From the NCBI GenBank assembly GCA_905331475.1, contig CAJNYU010000213.1:62001-126000 (forward strand): a stretch of 64,000 nt of DNA, in the 5' to 3' direction. Below are positions 12,143-23,569 of this stretch, one piece after another. Below the pieces are notes generated by a model. It searched no databases. It was not told where the DNA came from and was given only the letters and a program-made list of their open reading frames with translations. Both the position numbers and the translations under genes were made by a program. Position 1 is the stretch's first letter. The number at the start of each line of letters is the position of its first letter. The DNA comes from Rotaria socialis. Taxonomy: Eukaryota; Rotifera; Eurotatoria; Philodinida; Philodinidae.

Positions 12143-13153
12143 TCAGTGATCAACAAGTGATGCTTGCATAGCTTCACGAATCATAGCTTCTTCATCTTTC
12201 TCATAATTCACATAAGTATCTAAAAGAAAAAATAACAATCAAGAACTACACCAACAAATTAACTATCGTTTATTCTTACCGTAATCAAATTGATGACGAT
12301 TTTTAATATGCTGATAGATATTTGATGAAATCATAGTTTTATCGCCCCATGGCATTGATGAGCAAATCGGACTGTTCGAGTAGAAAGAAAACAAAATGAA
12401 AACAAGAAGAAAACGACTAGTTTACCAAACTCGATGTTGATCTTCTCCTAAATGTCGTTTTTTAATATGTTGACGAAGATGAGAAAGAGTAAAACTAAAT
12501 TAGAAATAAGTTATTAAAAAATAATAAAGTTTTACTTGAGCAACAATTTACTTTGCTCTTGCACAAAATGGGCATTCGAATGTTGAACGATTTTCACCTG
12601 CTTGTGCCCTTTTTAATGCGTCAGCTTGTGATTCCGACAAGTGTCTTGCTATAGGTTTCGAGTCGCTTTTCCTCCGGTTAACTTTTGCTGCTGTTGACTC
12701 ACACGTTTCTAAATGTTTTCGTAACTCAGATAATGTAAATATCGTTGAACAATTGGAACATGATGTTTCCAGTGTATTTAATTCGTTTTCTAATTCTCGA
12801 TAACGTACAAAACCTAGTGATTCTTTCCGACAAATAGCACAAACAAAACATTGATTAGGTTGATGAAGAGTTTTTGAATGGCTAACACTGTCGCTGCGAA
12901 GTGACGAAACAGGATTGGATTCTGATGTTGTCGATGTACTTGGATGCTTCCTAAGACCAATAATACAACTTTGGCAATACGCATGTGGACAAGACAGGCT
13001 AACAGGTGATTGAAATATTTCACGACCTATAAATAAAAATTTTTTTTTAAATCATCATATGAACAGTATGTGAAAATCAGTGAGCTTTCAATATACTACA
13101 AAGAATTATACGTTCGCCGGCCATTACTGTCTTTCATTTAAATGAATCGTATG

Positions 13154-13186
<33 letters not shown>

Positions 13187-13992
13187 AAGGGCATTAGACA
13201 AATTGATTTTCTATTTGAAACTTTACATTGTCATTGTTCTTAATAGCAGTTCTGTTTAAAATCTTTTCGCTGTTCTTATGCTAGGATACCAATACCGAAA
13301 GAGAATGTCTATTATATAAAATTAAACTCAATCGGCAGACTTAATTTTCGTACTTCAGAATAAAAGATAGCTAAAGTCTATCGCTAAAGAAAGTTTCAAA
13401 GGGAAGTTTAAAAAAACAATTCCTCTAATGATAACTGAAGAAGGCTACAGATTCGATTTAGAAGCACTAAGTTAAGAGTGTGAACAATTGTAAGGATATA
13501 AATAGATCATTCATGTCCTCATAATACATTTAGTATCGATTCAAATACGATTGATCAGTTGAAGAATGTCTATTTCGTCGTTTTCGAGATTGATTTAAAG
13601 TAAAAGAAACGTCACCAAGAGTAGTGTTCTTCGAATTTCGTTACTTTTGAAAGTAATGATCATAGAAAATATTTTTCAGATACTTATAATAATTAATTTC
13701 TAATAAATTCATCTCAGCTATTTTTTCCATTCTATGATAAACTGAATAAAAGATCTCAATGAATACCAAGTCATCATGAAATAAATTGAATTTAGTTTAA
13801 AGTTTTAAAACTTTAAAATACATCTAATTTCTATAGGTATGATAAGGCTACTTTTGTGTCTTAAAAAAAGACGTTAATCATGCTTTAAATTATCTATCGC
13901 TGACAGATTCGCTATGAAAGTTTTCAAATAAAAGCTGACTTACAAATACTACAAGTATAGTCTGCTATATTGATTGATGATGAATTATTCAT
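12143..13992 (-). CDS. RNF114/RNF125/RNF138/RNF166-family RING E3 ubiquitin ligase
   Basis: Five exons (13944-13992, 12552-13026, 12426-12494, 12280-12371, 12143-12219) give about 253 residues, with all phases consistent. Domains in order: a RING split by intron 1 (CSIC, SLSCPHAYCQSC, later CAIC), a C2HC-type zinc finger (CSNC...H...C), two further C2H2-like fingers (CPFC...H...H and CPICSSMPWGD...H...H), then an acidic DEEAMIREAM helix resembling the C-terminal ubiquitin-interacting motif. This order and the CPIC..MPWGD signature define the RNF114/125/138/166 group, which ubiquitinates targets in immune signalling and DNA repair. Unusual feature: about 41 residues, Ser/Thr-rich, separate the CQSC pair from the CAIC pair of the RING, against about 13 in human RNF114. 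Which of the four paralogues is closest cannot be decided by eye. Confidence 0.88.
13153..13184. repeat. (CT)n microsatellite
   Basis: A run of CT dinucleotides ending in TGTCTC, inside the first intron of the RNF114-like gene (intron about 917 bp). Confidence 0.9.
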
Positions 13993-16260
13993 AAGTTTGA
14001 TTGTTTTATGAGACGGTGAAATATATCTGAAACATATTAAATAGAATCGAATAAAACAATTATAAGTTGGTTTCACTTGATTAATTATAAAAATGATAAA
14101 ACTACAGAAATGTTTGGACTATACTTTACTTTGATGTTTTTTTGTCTAGATGGAGTTACTATTCAGGTTGTTTTTTTCAATCAAGTTATTCTATATTGAA
14201 GTGAAATCATTCGCAAGAATCAAATTCATATTTACTGATCACATTATAGTGAAATGATTCGCGTGATTATCATACTAGTGAAACTTTTTCTTTTGTGGTT
14301 TTATCATCCTAAAATGAACAAGCAAAAAAACAATTAAACGAATATTTTTACTTTTGATGCACTATACCAATGTTTTAGTTTCATTTGATCGAATATCTTT
14401 GAATCATCGGATTAATCCTCTCATGAGTCAGACGTTTTTTTTATTGGTGTATATAACCGAAAATATTTGTGAATGATAAAAAAAAAGGAAATCACACTGA
14501 CGCTTTATTGTCATCAGTTTGTTTAAATATACTTTTATTTCGTGCACATGTTTTTAAGTTACATTCGCGTCTTTTCTTTTCATTATCAAATATAAATAGA
14601 TATATTTCTTACGAAAATACGAAGATAACATTTTGTCGGCGCATTTCTGATCTATAACATAAACATGAAATTAATATCGTTGTGTCTCTCATCCAGATTA
14701 CGTTTTTCCTTTTTACGTTGTATTTATTCACAGAAAAAAACTGTTTAGAAAATTTTTTCCTTTTCCTTCATTGCAATCAACCAATGCTGATGGATATGTA
14801 AATATAGATGGTGGTGCTTTAGATGATAAGAAATTTATAAAAAGCAAGGAAAATGAATATTTCTAAAATTTTATCCAAAACAGTTACGAAACTTCCGTTG
14901 TACTGTGAGATTTTGATTTTGCAATAGGAATAAAAATATATGTTACTATGATTTTTACAAGTGAATAGTTGTATCGTGATATTCGGAATATCTTAGACGA
15001 ATCATTTTGAAAACATAATTTTCTAGTCGAGCCAAGCGTTGCATTAAATGAAATACTATTATTTGTTTTGTTAAATCATGTATTCATGTTTATTATTAAC
15101 GCCTTTTAAAATATTGTTCATAAAACATATTCATCTAAAATCAGTAGAACTACTATTTAGAGAAATTATATTAATGATATAAAAAATAAAACCTTCGGAG
15201 AAGTTTTCTTGTGTATATTGAGTCCAATGATAATCCATAATTCAAAAGTCTGCTTAATATTTGTTTCATAATTTCGATAGCTTTTTAGAATTTTAAAGAT
15301 TCAAAATAAAATCTGCTATTTTATTCGGTATATCAATGTAAACGAAGCCACGTGCTGTTGCTTGCACGACATATATCTATATAGATTTGTATGATACAGC
15401 TAGTAAATTAACGATTGAATGAACGCATTCTGATATTCTAAATGTACAAAGTATTTTGATGTACTATGGCAACTGTTATACAGCAGCAACAAATCCATGG
15501 ACATCACAGTTGCACAGCAAAGTATTGATGATGATTGTCATTTCATTTCCTTTCATCAATCGAGATTTTATGTCGTCGATAAAGAAAGATAAGAAAAAAG
15601 AAATAGAAATCCTAACAAATTTCATGAATAGAGAAGTTGCCATAAAAGAAAACAACAAGGTAACATTATACAAACAATATTGTTTGATTTTATATGAATT
15701 ATTTTGTTTATTTTCTCTAATTTTTCAATTAGAAATGGTCAATTACAGTTGATTGTTTTTGTTTTTGTTTCAGTTTTCATTTCTGTCCTCCAGTAGATAC
15801 GTAGATCAGCTCTAAGATAACATATATGATAAAAATAACACATACATTAGTCTTATCTTAATTCAGGGAAAATCATGTAGGCTGAATAGTAAATCTGCAT
15901 TTTGCTTGTTGTTGTTGTTTTTTCGTCTTTTATTGACAGGACCTATTCATAGAGCGTGATGGGACTATGCATATTTATTTAGTTAGATCATAGTAATATT
16001 TGTCCGTGAAAGAGAAACAATTAAGCACTTAAATAAAGAGTTTCTCTATATGTATTTTTATTAGAAATGCTGATTAATAATAAAAAAAGAAAAAAGAAGA
16101 TATTGTCTTGCGTTTTTTGCTTTTTTGCTTTCTGTATTTTTTTCTCTCTGTCTCTTTTTGTGCCTTTCTCGTAGATCTTCGCTACAGATAGTTCTTTTTA
16201 CTGTTGCACAAGTAGACGAAGCAAATCTTATGAAGAATTCAGATCATCGAATGACATTCA
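13993..16260. other. intergenic between divergent RNF114-like and receptor genes
   Basis: AT-rich sequence with no supported coding exon. Frames at 14469-14657, 15456-15752 (plus) and 15476-15673 (minus) have no homology that I recognise. This stretch should contain the promoters of both divergently transcribed neighbours. Confidence 0.45.
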
Positions 16261-17976
16261 ATGAACGCTAATGTCTCGTTTGATAAAAATATTGATGATA
16301 GTGGTTTAATTATATCAGTAACACAACGAAATTCAAGTCAAATCTTAGTTGTATCCTATAATTGGCCAGCATTATTTTTAGTATTTTTTTCAATTTTTGG
16401 TATTGGTGGCAATTTATTAGTTTGTCTTGCGATTGGAACTGAACGACGCTTACATAATCGTACTAATTGGTTTCTCTTTTCGTTAGCAGTTGCTGATATG
16501 ATTGTTTCAGGTGTTGTTATTCCATTAGCTATTGTGAAAGAATTTACAGGTAAATATTACAAGGACAAATCGTTTTTTATTTGAATAATAAATCATTTTT
16601 CAATGTTAGGATTTTGGATATTAGGTTCAGTTCTATGTGATTTCTGGCTATTTTTGGATGTTTGCTCGTGTACATCATCCATAATGCATATTGTAGTTAT
16701 ATCAATTGATCGTTATTTAGCTATAAAAGATCCATTAAATGTTCGTTCTCGACAAGAAAAACGTCAAATATGTCTTCTTATTATGCTTATTTGGCTCATA
16801 GCTATATTTTTATCATCTCCGATGATTGTTCTTGGCGCTATTAATCCATATAATATAATTATTAATGGGCAATGTTTGATCAATAATCAATTTTTTGTTA
16901 TCTATGGTAGTGTTGTTTCATTTGTAATTCCACTAATTATCGTTATTCTTACGTATGGATTAACTGTACATCGTTTGAAAATACAAATGAAACAATTCGA
17001 AAATCAATATGCTCAAGAACAGCCAACTAGCACATCGAATAATACGAACGTTAGACCACTTTTACGACGACAAATAGGAACGAATAATAATTTAAATCAT
17101 TTTTCGCAATCCGCATCATTCTTAGGAACAAAATTAAGAAGGAAACGTTTTCAAAGACAACAAACAAGTTTTGATTTAAGTGAAGAAAGTCTTGATAATA
17201 TGTTTGCACCTGAAGATAAAACTCTCCCATTCTTAAAAGATCTTCAACAGAAAAAATTATCAAAAGTTTCTGCTCATACTGAGTATAAATGTCCCACAAA
17301 TTCTTTTTGTCAATTGAAATGTACATTAGATCATCAACAATCAGACAATATCAATCAATGTGAAGCGCATTTGAATTGTGTTCATTGTTATCAACCAACA
17401 TTAATTTCACCAATAAATCTTCGTCCAAATCCTAGCTATAAACCTCGTCCAATCTCGTTGCCAGCACCGATCAACGTAAGTCAGTCTTCATCAACAACCG
17501 TTAAACCTGTAAAACACATTTGGCGTCGAATCATACTTATTCCAAGTCTAGCATCAGCACGTATAAAATCTTCGGCTGTACGAAACGAACAGAAAGCAGT
17601 TAAAGTTCTTGGCGTTGTTTTTGTTATATTTGTTATAGCATGGTTTCCATTTTGTATTATGAATATATTACAAGGTGTTTGTAAACGTTGTTCAATAAAC
17701 ACAAATATATTGAATGGGTTTGTTTGGCTTGGGTATGTTTCATCATCAATTAATCCCGTCGTTTATACAATATTTAATCGAAATTTTCGTTTAAAATTTA
17801 TAACATTACTTAAATGTCAATGTTTATATCAAAGAAATCGACAAAAACAACTGTCATATTATCAAAGTTATATATCTTTACACGGTTCACGTGTTCAACA
17901 TAAAAATTATTCTATACAAAATGATATTCGACGTTTTAATGGGCATCTAGAACATGTGGATACTACATTAACGTAA
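16261..17976 (+). CDS. biogenic-amine GPCR, 5-HT2-like
   Basis: Two exons (16261-16549 and 16610-17976, intron of 60 bp) give about 551 residues. It is a class A seven-helix receptor. The short N-terminus has N-glycosylation sites; TM1 has GGNLLV; TM2 has SLAVAD; TM3 has LDVCSCTSS with the aminergic Asp3.32; then IDRYLAI. TM5 reads GSVVSFVIPL, nearly the 5-HT2 pattern. A long third intracellular loop of about 190 residues precedes TM6 (AWFPF) and TM7 (WLGY, SSINPVVY). Asp3.32 plus the TM7 Trp-Leu-Gly-Tyr indicate an amine ligand, and the TM5 sequence points to serotonin type 2, but octopamine or dopamine cannot be excluded. TM6 has Ala for the usual Cys6.47 and Cys for Phe6.52. An AATAAA signal follows at 17994. 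Confidence 0.87.
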
Positions 17977-17993
17977 ATAGTATTTTTCTATTC

Positions 17994-17999
17994 AATAAA
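17994..17999 (+). terminator. polyadenylation signal of the receptor gene
   Basis: A canonical AATAAA lies 18 bp after the stop codon of the amine receptor gene. Confidence 0.5.
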
Positions 18000-19239
18000 A
18001 AAAGGCACGAACGTATCAGTATATCTTTTTTAAGTAAACATCTCTAGACAAAAATAACAACGTCATCAATGAATGTTACAGAAAGAAAAATAAGTATTTT
18101 CGTGTCAAATAATGATGCATATTATATCGTCAAATCAGTCATCACTGAAGCGGTTGTTTATGCTGCGCATTTTTTCTTTGTTGTTGTCGTCTCGAATAAT
18201 GATAATAGACATTCGCACATGTACAAAGACAAATTATATAGATTGTTGATACGTATGCATCCCATCTTTCATAATTATACACTTTATCATTGGTGCAACC
18301 AATGGATATATGTCAAAACAGAGACACAAGTCGTAACACATGTAAACAGAAAATATTCTTTGATAGGACCTATGATTGCTTTTTCTTTTATTCGAAAATC
18401 TGTAGAGCAAAATTTCAAGTTAATCCTAACTTAACGTTCTATAGAAAACGTTTTATATTACACTTGATTTCAATTGAATCCTGCCAAGAGATTTTTATGT
18501 TTATAAACAAAATAAAGTCAACTAACAAAGAAACGTAGCGTACTGTAACATAGAATTCGGCTAGATATTATAGTTACGAGTATATTTCGATGAAACCAAG
18601 AACATTTGCAACAACAACAAACAATAATCATTAATCAAATTCTGTATTTTTAGCAATATCAGTCGAAATCTCCAATAAAATAGTTACAGATCTTGCTCAA
18701 TAAGTCGTGAAGCGGAATCCGTATAAACATCTCTTAGTATTATTCAAATCTATTTATTGTCATACGAAAAATTCGAATGTTATCCAACAGTTGAATACGA
18801 TTTCCATACTAAACTATTGATTTATTTGTTTTTTTATATTTTGATTTACGTTTCTCTATTAAAGAATCTTATAGCTATTTCTATTTATTTCCATACATAC
18901 AGTAATGATGGTAGATCTAAATCATGCTATAACAATAATGAATAATCAAAAGATACTCGAGACTGATTAAGAATAATGTCACTTTTCTTTTCTCCGATTA
19001 TCGAAAATATATGAAGACTTTTTGTTTAGATTCAAACCATAAGCGATATTTTCAGTCATTGTTTACATATCCAATGGAACTGATTGAAGAAAATAATGAG
19101 AAAGATTGATCGTTTTATGCAAATATAAATATGCTAATAGATACGATAGCGCAAAAGAAATGTATGATGAAAATTTATTTCCCACGCACAGAATAGAGAA
19201 TGTTAATGCTGAAGTCTATGAATAAATGATAAAATGAGA
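18000..19239. other. intergenic, no supported gene
   Basis: AT-rich sequence. Overlapping frames at 18069-18434 and 18290-18538 (plus) have no recognisable domain or splice structure and are not called. Confidence 0.4.
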
Positions 19240-20835
19240 ACTAGATGGTATTCGAGTTCCACTCGACTACGAAATGTGGTGCGAAGCACACGGGCCGAAT
19301 TTTGGAAAACACGGTGAATAAGATAAAAAAACTGAATCATCATTTTCCGAGTTCACTAGAATCATTTTTTTCTTAATGTCTACGAGTTTATGTTTCACAT
19401 TCACCATTATGAAATTCGCCACTAGGAGATCTCTTTGGAAATGTAACAACCAATTTTCTAGCGAGTTTACGATTATCTACTTTCATGAATCATGATCCTG
19501 AATCATATGTAAAGCAATAGACTATTGGCTACTATTGCTTGATGACATCATTTTAATTATCTTGAAACTCTCTAACGATAAAAACCTTACAAAATCAACA
19601 TTTTTGAATGATATTTTTAGGCGAACAAAACTTAGTATTGAAAGTTTGAAAAAAAGGATGTAACAAGTTCGATCTTGAAACTGCCACATCTAGCTTAAAT
19701 GGATTTTCTATCATTTACGGTTCTGTAGATCATCGTGTCACTTGATGAGAATTTTTTATGCGTGACTCAAGTTAGAAAGAAACAACAAAACTAGATGGTA
19801 TCCGAGTTGTAATCGTATACGAAATGCCATGCGAAGCAAGAATCGGAATCTCCTGCGAAAAATCTTCGATTCAGAGAATTTTTGAATACTTTTTATGTCG
19901 ACATGATGAAATTCATCACTGAGAAAACTCTATTCTTACTTAGCGATACATTCCTAAGGATCGATTTCGATTGATCGATTAATTATCTCCATGATTCATT
20001 ACCTTAGATCAGCTGTAAATGAATAGATTATAGTGGCTAACATATGTTCATGACGTCACTTTAACCCTTTCCGGTCCGGTGTTGCCATATGACAGCATTT
20101 TTCTCTAGGGGAGTACGGCAATTTCCAAACAGCGGGCCGGAAAGGGTTAATTATCTCGCAACAAATTTCTTTCATTTTCGTCATTTTGGAACCACATTTG
20201 TGAGTGAACGGAACTTCAGTTTAAAGATTCGAAAAAAGATGTTCTCAGTTCGATCTTGATACTTCGATCTCACGTTTCAACGCGTTTTCTACGATTTTCG
20301 GTTCTCGAGATTATCGCGACACAAAATGGCGACTTGTGATGCGTACGATCTCAAGTAAAAAAGAAACTAGATGGTATTCAAGTTTTACTCGAATACGAAA
20401 TGCGATGCGAAGCTCGAGTCGGATATTCACGAAAAATCTTCAATTCAGAGAAATCTTGAATATTTTTTATGGCGACATGATGAAATTCATCACTGAGAAA
20501 ACTCTATTCTTACTTAGCGAAACATTCTTAGGGGTCGATTTCGATTGATCGATTAATTATGTTCATGATTCATTATCTGAAATCAGCTGTAAATGAATAG
20601 ACTATAGTGGCTAACATATGTTCATGACGTCACTTTAATTATCTCGCAACAGATTTCTTTCATTTTCGTCATTTTGGAACCACGCTTATGAACGAACGAA
20701 ACTGCAGATTGAAGACTCGAAAACAGATGTAAAAGGTTCGATCTTGATACTTCAATCTCACGTTTCAACGAGTTTTCTACGATTTATGGTTCTCGAGATC
20801 ACCGCGACACAAAACGTCGACTTTTGATCCGTACG
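19240..20835. repeat. tandem repeat of about 0.5 kb, three copies
   Basis: Three direct copies begin with ACTAGATGGTAT at 19240, 19790 and 20366, followed by a GAGTT...ACGAAATG...GCGAAGC block. Later shared blocks include ATGATTCAT, TGACGTCA and TTAATTATCT, CGATCTTGA and TTTCTA.CATTT. Copies 2 and 3 are very similar by eye; copy 1 is clearly more diverged. Copy 2 is longer because of an insertion at 20061-20150. No long open frame is conserved. It may be a satellite or a decayed mobile element, and it abuts the minisatellite at 20866. Confidence 0.8.
20061..20150. mobile_element. piggyBac-type micro-MITE flanked by TTAA
   Basis: TTAA at 20061-20064 and 20147-20150 flank an 82-bp palindrome-like unit with ends CCCTTTCCGGTCCGGTGTT and (inverted) CCCTTTCCGGCCCGCTGTT, 17 of 19 matching. 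TTAA target sites and CCCTTT-like ends are typical of piggyBac elements. The third copy of the surrounding tandem repeat has the uninterrupted sequence GTCACTTTAATTATCTCGC at about 20628-20646, which is the empty site with a single TTAA. Confidence 0.88.
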
Positions 20836-20865
20836 TCAAGGAAGTAAAAAATAATAAAAATAAAA

Positions 20866-21110
20866 AAAGCTCGAGACGAACTACATAAATGCTTCTGCTT
20901 CGCGTCGCATTAAAAACTCGCGACGGACTACATAAATGCTTCTGCTTCGCATCGCATTAAAAAACTCGCGACGGACTACATAAATGCTTCTGCTTCGCAT
21001 CGCATTAAAAACTCGCGACGGACTACATAAATGCTTCTGCTTCGCATCGCATTAAAAAAAAACGCGCGACGGACTACAAAAATGCGGTGCGAAACACAGC
21101 ATTAAAAATC
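20866..21110. repeat. 46-bp minisatellite, about five units
   Basis: The unit contains CTCGCGACGGACTACATAAA followed by TGCTTCTGCTTCGCATCGCATT. The second and fourth units are almost identical; the first and last are degenerate. The end of the unit is the reverse complement of the AATGCGATGCGAAGC block in the neighbouring 0.5-kb repeats, so the two arrays share sequence in opposite orientation. Confidence 0.88.
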
Positions 21111-22862
21111 AAGCAGTTGTCTATTGCAGGATCTGTATTTAAAACTAGTGCGATTAAAATAAAAACTTTCGATTAATTATATTAAAGAAAACTTACCGCT
21201 TTTGCTTATCAACCATATTTCAAAATATTCTATTTTAATTGATGATTTTTTTTTTTTTATTAAAAAACGATTGCACAATAATTATATGTAAATTAATAGT
21301 AAGATTATCCAAGAAAATAAGATAATAATCTAAAACAAAGAGCCAAAACCTTTCATTATTTAAATAAAATAAATAGGTATTATCATTATTTGAGGAATGC
21401 GAAGAAAAAAATATATTTCCAAGAAATATTTTCCAATTTTTGTAACAGTTACATGAATTTATCTTTCATTTAAATTATTGTTCGAAAAAAACTTGATAAA
21501 AAATTAATCTAAAAATCAGTCAACACTGAAATTCTTGCATTGTTTTAGGTCGTGTAGTACAAATTTAGCTGAATGACTTGTATATGATTTTAAGCAGCTA
21601 ATTGTAACAGTTATAGATATACTACGTGTGCATTCCATGCGACTATAATCACACTAGTTGTTATTGCATTCTTCAATTGTTATTGTATCATTTGTCATTC
21701 ATCATAATAAACGATGTTTTTAACAGTGATTTATGAATGCTGTTGACTTTTAGCTTGTACATTCATGAAGTGATAATCTCATAGAATGGGTGGATAGTAC
21801 TTGAATTGACCTCTATGAATCAATAAAGTCCTGCATTTTGAAATGATTCTTTAGGTTTTTGCGTACCATTGATAAGTTTCTTTTTCATATAGGGAATTTC
21901 TAGTTTAGTAACCTAGTACAATAAATATAAATTATTAAAGGTTTTATTCAGTTTCATGAATTCAAAAGATATCAATAAAAGACTATCAGAAAATGTGATG
22001 TCTGGCTACTTTTCAAACTATCCGCAATTTATGTTTACGATGATACCATATGTTTGCGAATATTCTGCAGAAAATCTGTATGTAGAGTTAGCCTTTTTAA
22101 ATAATTGTGATTTTATCATCGGTTGCTATTTTTCGTAGATCACAGAACAAGCTGTGTGCGCCAGTTTTTCACATTTTTTTCTTCATGTCTTCCGGTAGTG
22201 ATGAGTTGGTGGAAACAGAGACTGTGTTTTTCTCTCTGCGCATTCGTCACGGCAATCGTTATGGATAAAATCATCTGATTCCTAATGAAATGGTTATCGT
22301 CAGTCGAAGTTGATTACGTTTTTCTGTAAAACTGAAATCGCACTGTCTTTCATCCCATTTCGAACAAAAATTTAGTATGAATAAAATGTAATCTGTAGTT
22401 TGAAATCTTTAGACTATCTTGGATTACTCTCTAAGGTGTAAAAAGTGCACTGCTTTTTAGACATTGAAAAAAATAATGAATAGTACATGATGATGCAGTT
22501 GTATCATTCTAGACCGTTGAATTTCGTCGAAAGAAAATGAATTTTTTGTAAGACAGGAACTTCTTTCTATCTGGATTCGGTGTAAGTTTCAGCTCTTTGC
22601 TATCTTAATTTAATGTGTTATAACAATCGGAAAGAAAAAAACGCGCTACATGTGGATATTCTTACATGGTCATTACTTAAATTTTGTTATAGAAGGACAT
22701 TTGTATTAATTTTTAGATTGTTTAATCTCACTAAAAAACTTGAAAATCAAAACATGTGAGATTTTTTATGTAGAGTTGACATTAAACTGAATCTGTTTTC
22801 AATGTAATTCTAATTGCTTACAGATATAAAAACACACTGATCAAAATTAGAATCTTATGTTA
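21111..22862. other. AT-rich, no supported gene
   Basis: Low-complexity A/T tracts and short frames (for example 21956-22138 plus) without recognisable similarity. No RNA gene was seen. Confidence 0.4.
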
Positions 22863-23569
22863 TACTTAGGGCATACCAAAAGTAGTGACGCCGACCCTAT
22901 ATTGTTTTACAGAAGGCTTGAGAAAATTGTTTTCCTATATATTCGGATAGCCTAAGTTGTGCTCTATAATTCTACAATATTTGATAAATCTTCAAGTGCT
23001 ATCATATTAGTAAAAATTTGAAGCACTAAAGCTTCCTGCAACTTTCATGAATTTTTACTTTGAGAATAAATACGAACTAGCTACACATGCAGAAAAAAAA
23101 CAAAACAAAACAAAGCATGTATGTTTTATATGTATAAAACGCGTCTGTATATCAGAGAAGTTGAAAAGGTAAATAAAAGAGGGGCGACGATTTAAAAGAA
23201 AAAAAGAGAAGAACAGAAATAGCACATCCAAAACAATACCGCATAGAAGTCGTCGAATAAAGAAGAGTATAGGAAGACGTTTGATAAATGGATTCAACGA
23301 ATGCAATTATGTGTAAACAACCAGGGTGATTATTTTGAACACTTGATGTAATAAAAACTTGAGAAACTTGCCTCGAAAATTTTGTTTTTGTGAATCACTC
23401 ACTATTTTTGCTATGTGTTCAGTATTATGATGTCCCTTGAAGATTTATCAAATATTGTCGAATTATAGAGCACGATTTGGGCTATCCGAATGTATAGGGA
23501 AACAAATTTCTTCAGCAGTCTGTAAAACAATATAGGGTCGGCGCCACTACTTTTGGTATGCCCTAAGTA
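22863..23569. mobile_element. TA-flanked MITE with ~135-bp terminal inverted repeats
   Basis: The element runs 22865-23567 (703 bp) with TA on both sides. Long inverted repeats cover about 22865-22999 and 23437-23567. Both begin CTTAGGGCATACCAAAAGTA and remain alignable through a TCTATAATTC.ACAATATTTG block. The spacer of about 440 bp has no transposase. TA duplications suggest a Tc1/mariner-type origin. A minus-strand frame at 23055-23306 in the spacer is low-complexity (Phe/Leu/Ser-rich) and not called. Confidence 0.88.

Noticed and set aside
20866..21110. Minisatellite considered as a CRISPR-like array
   Set aside because: Units are contiguous with no variable spacers and the host is a eukaryote.
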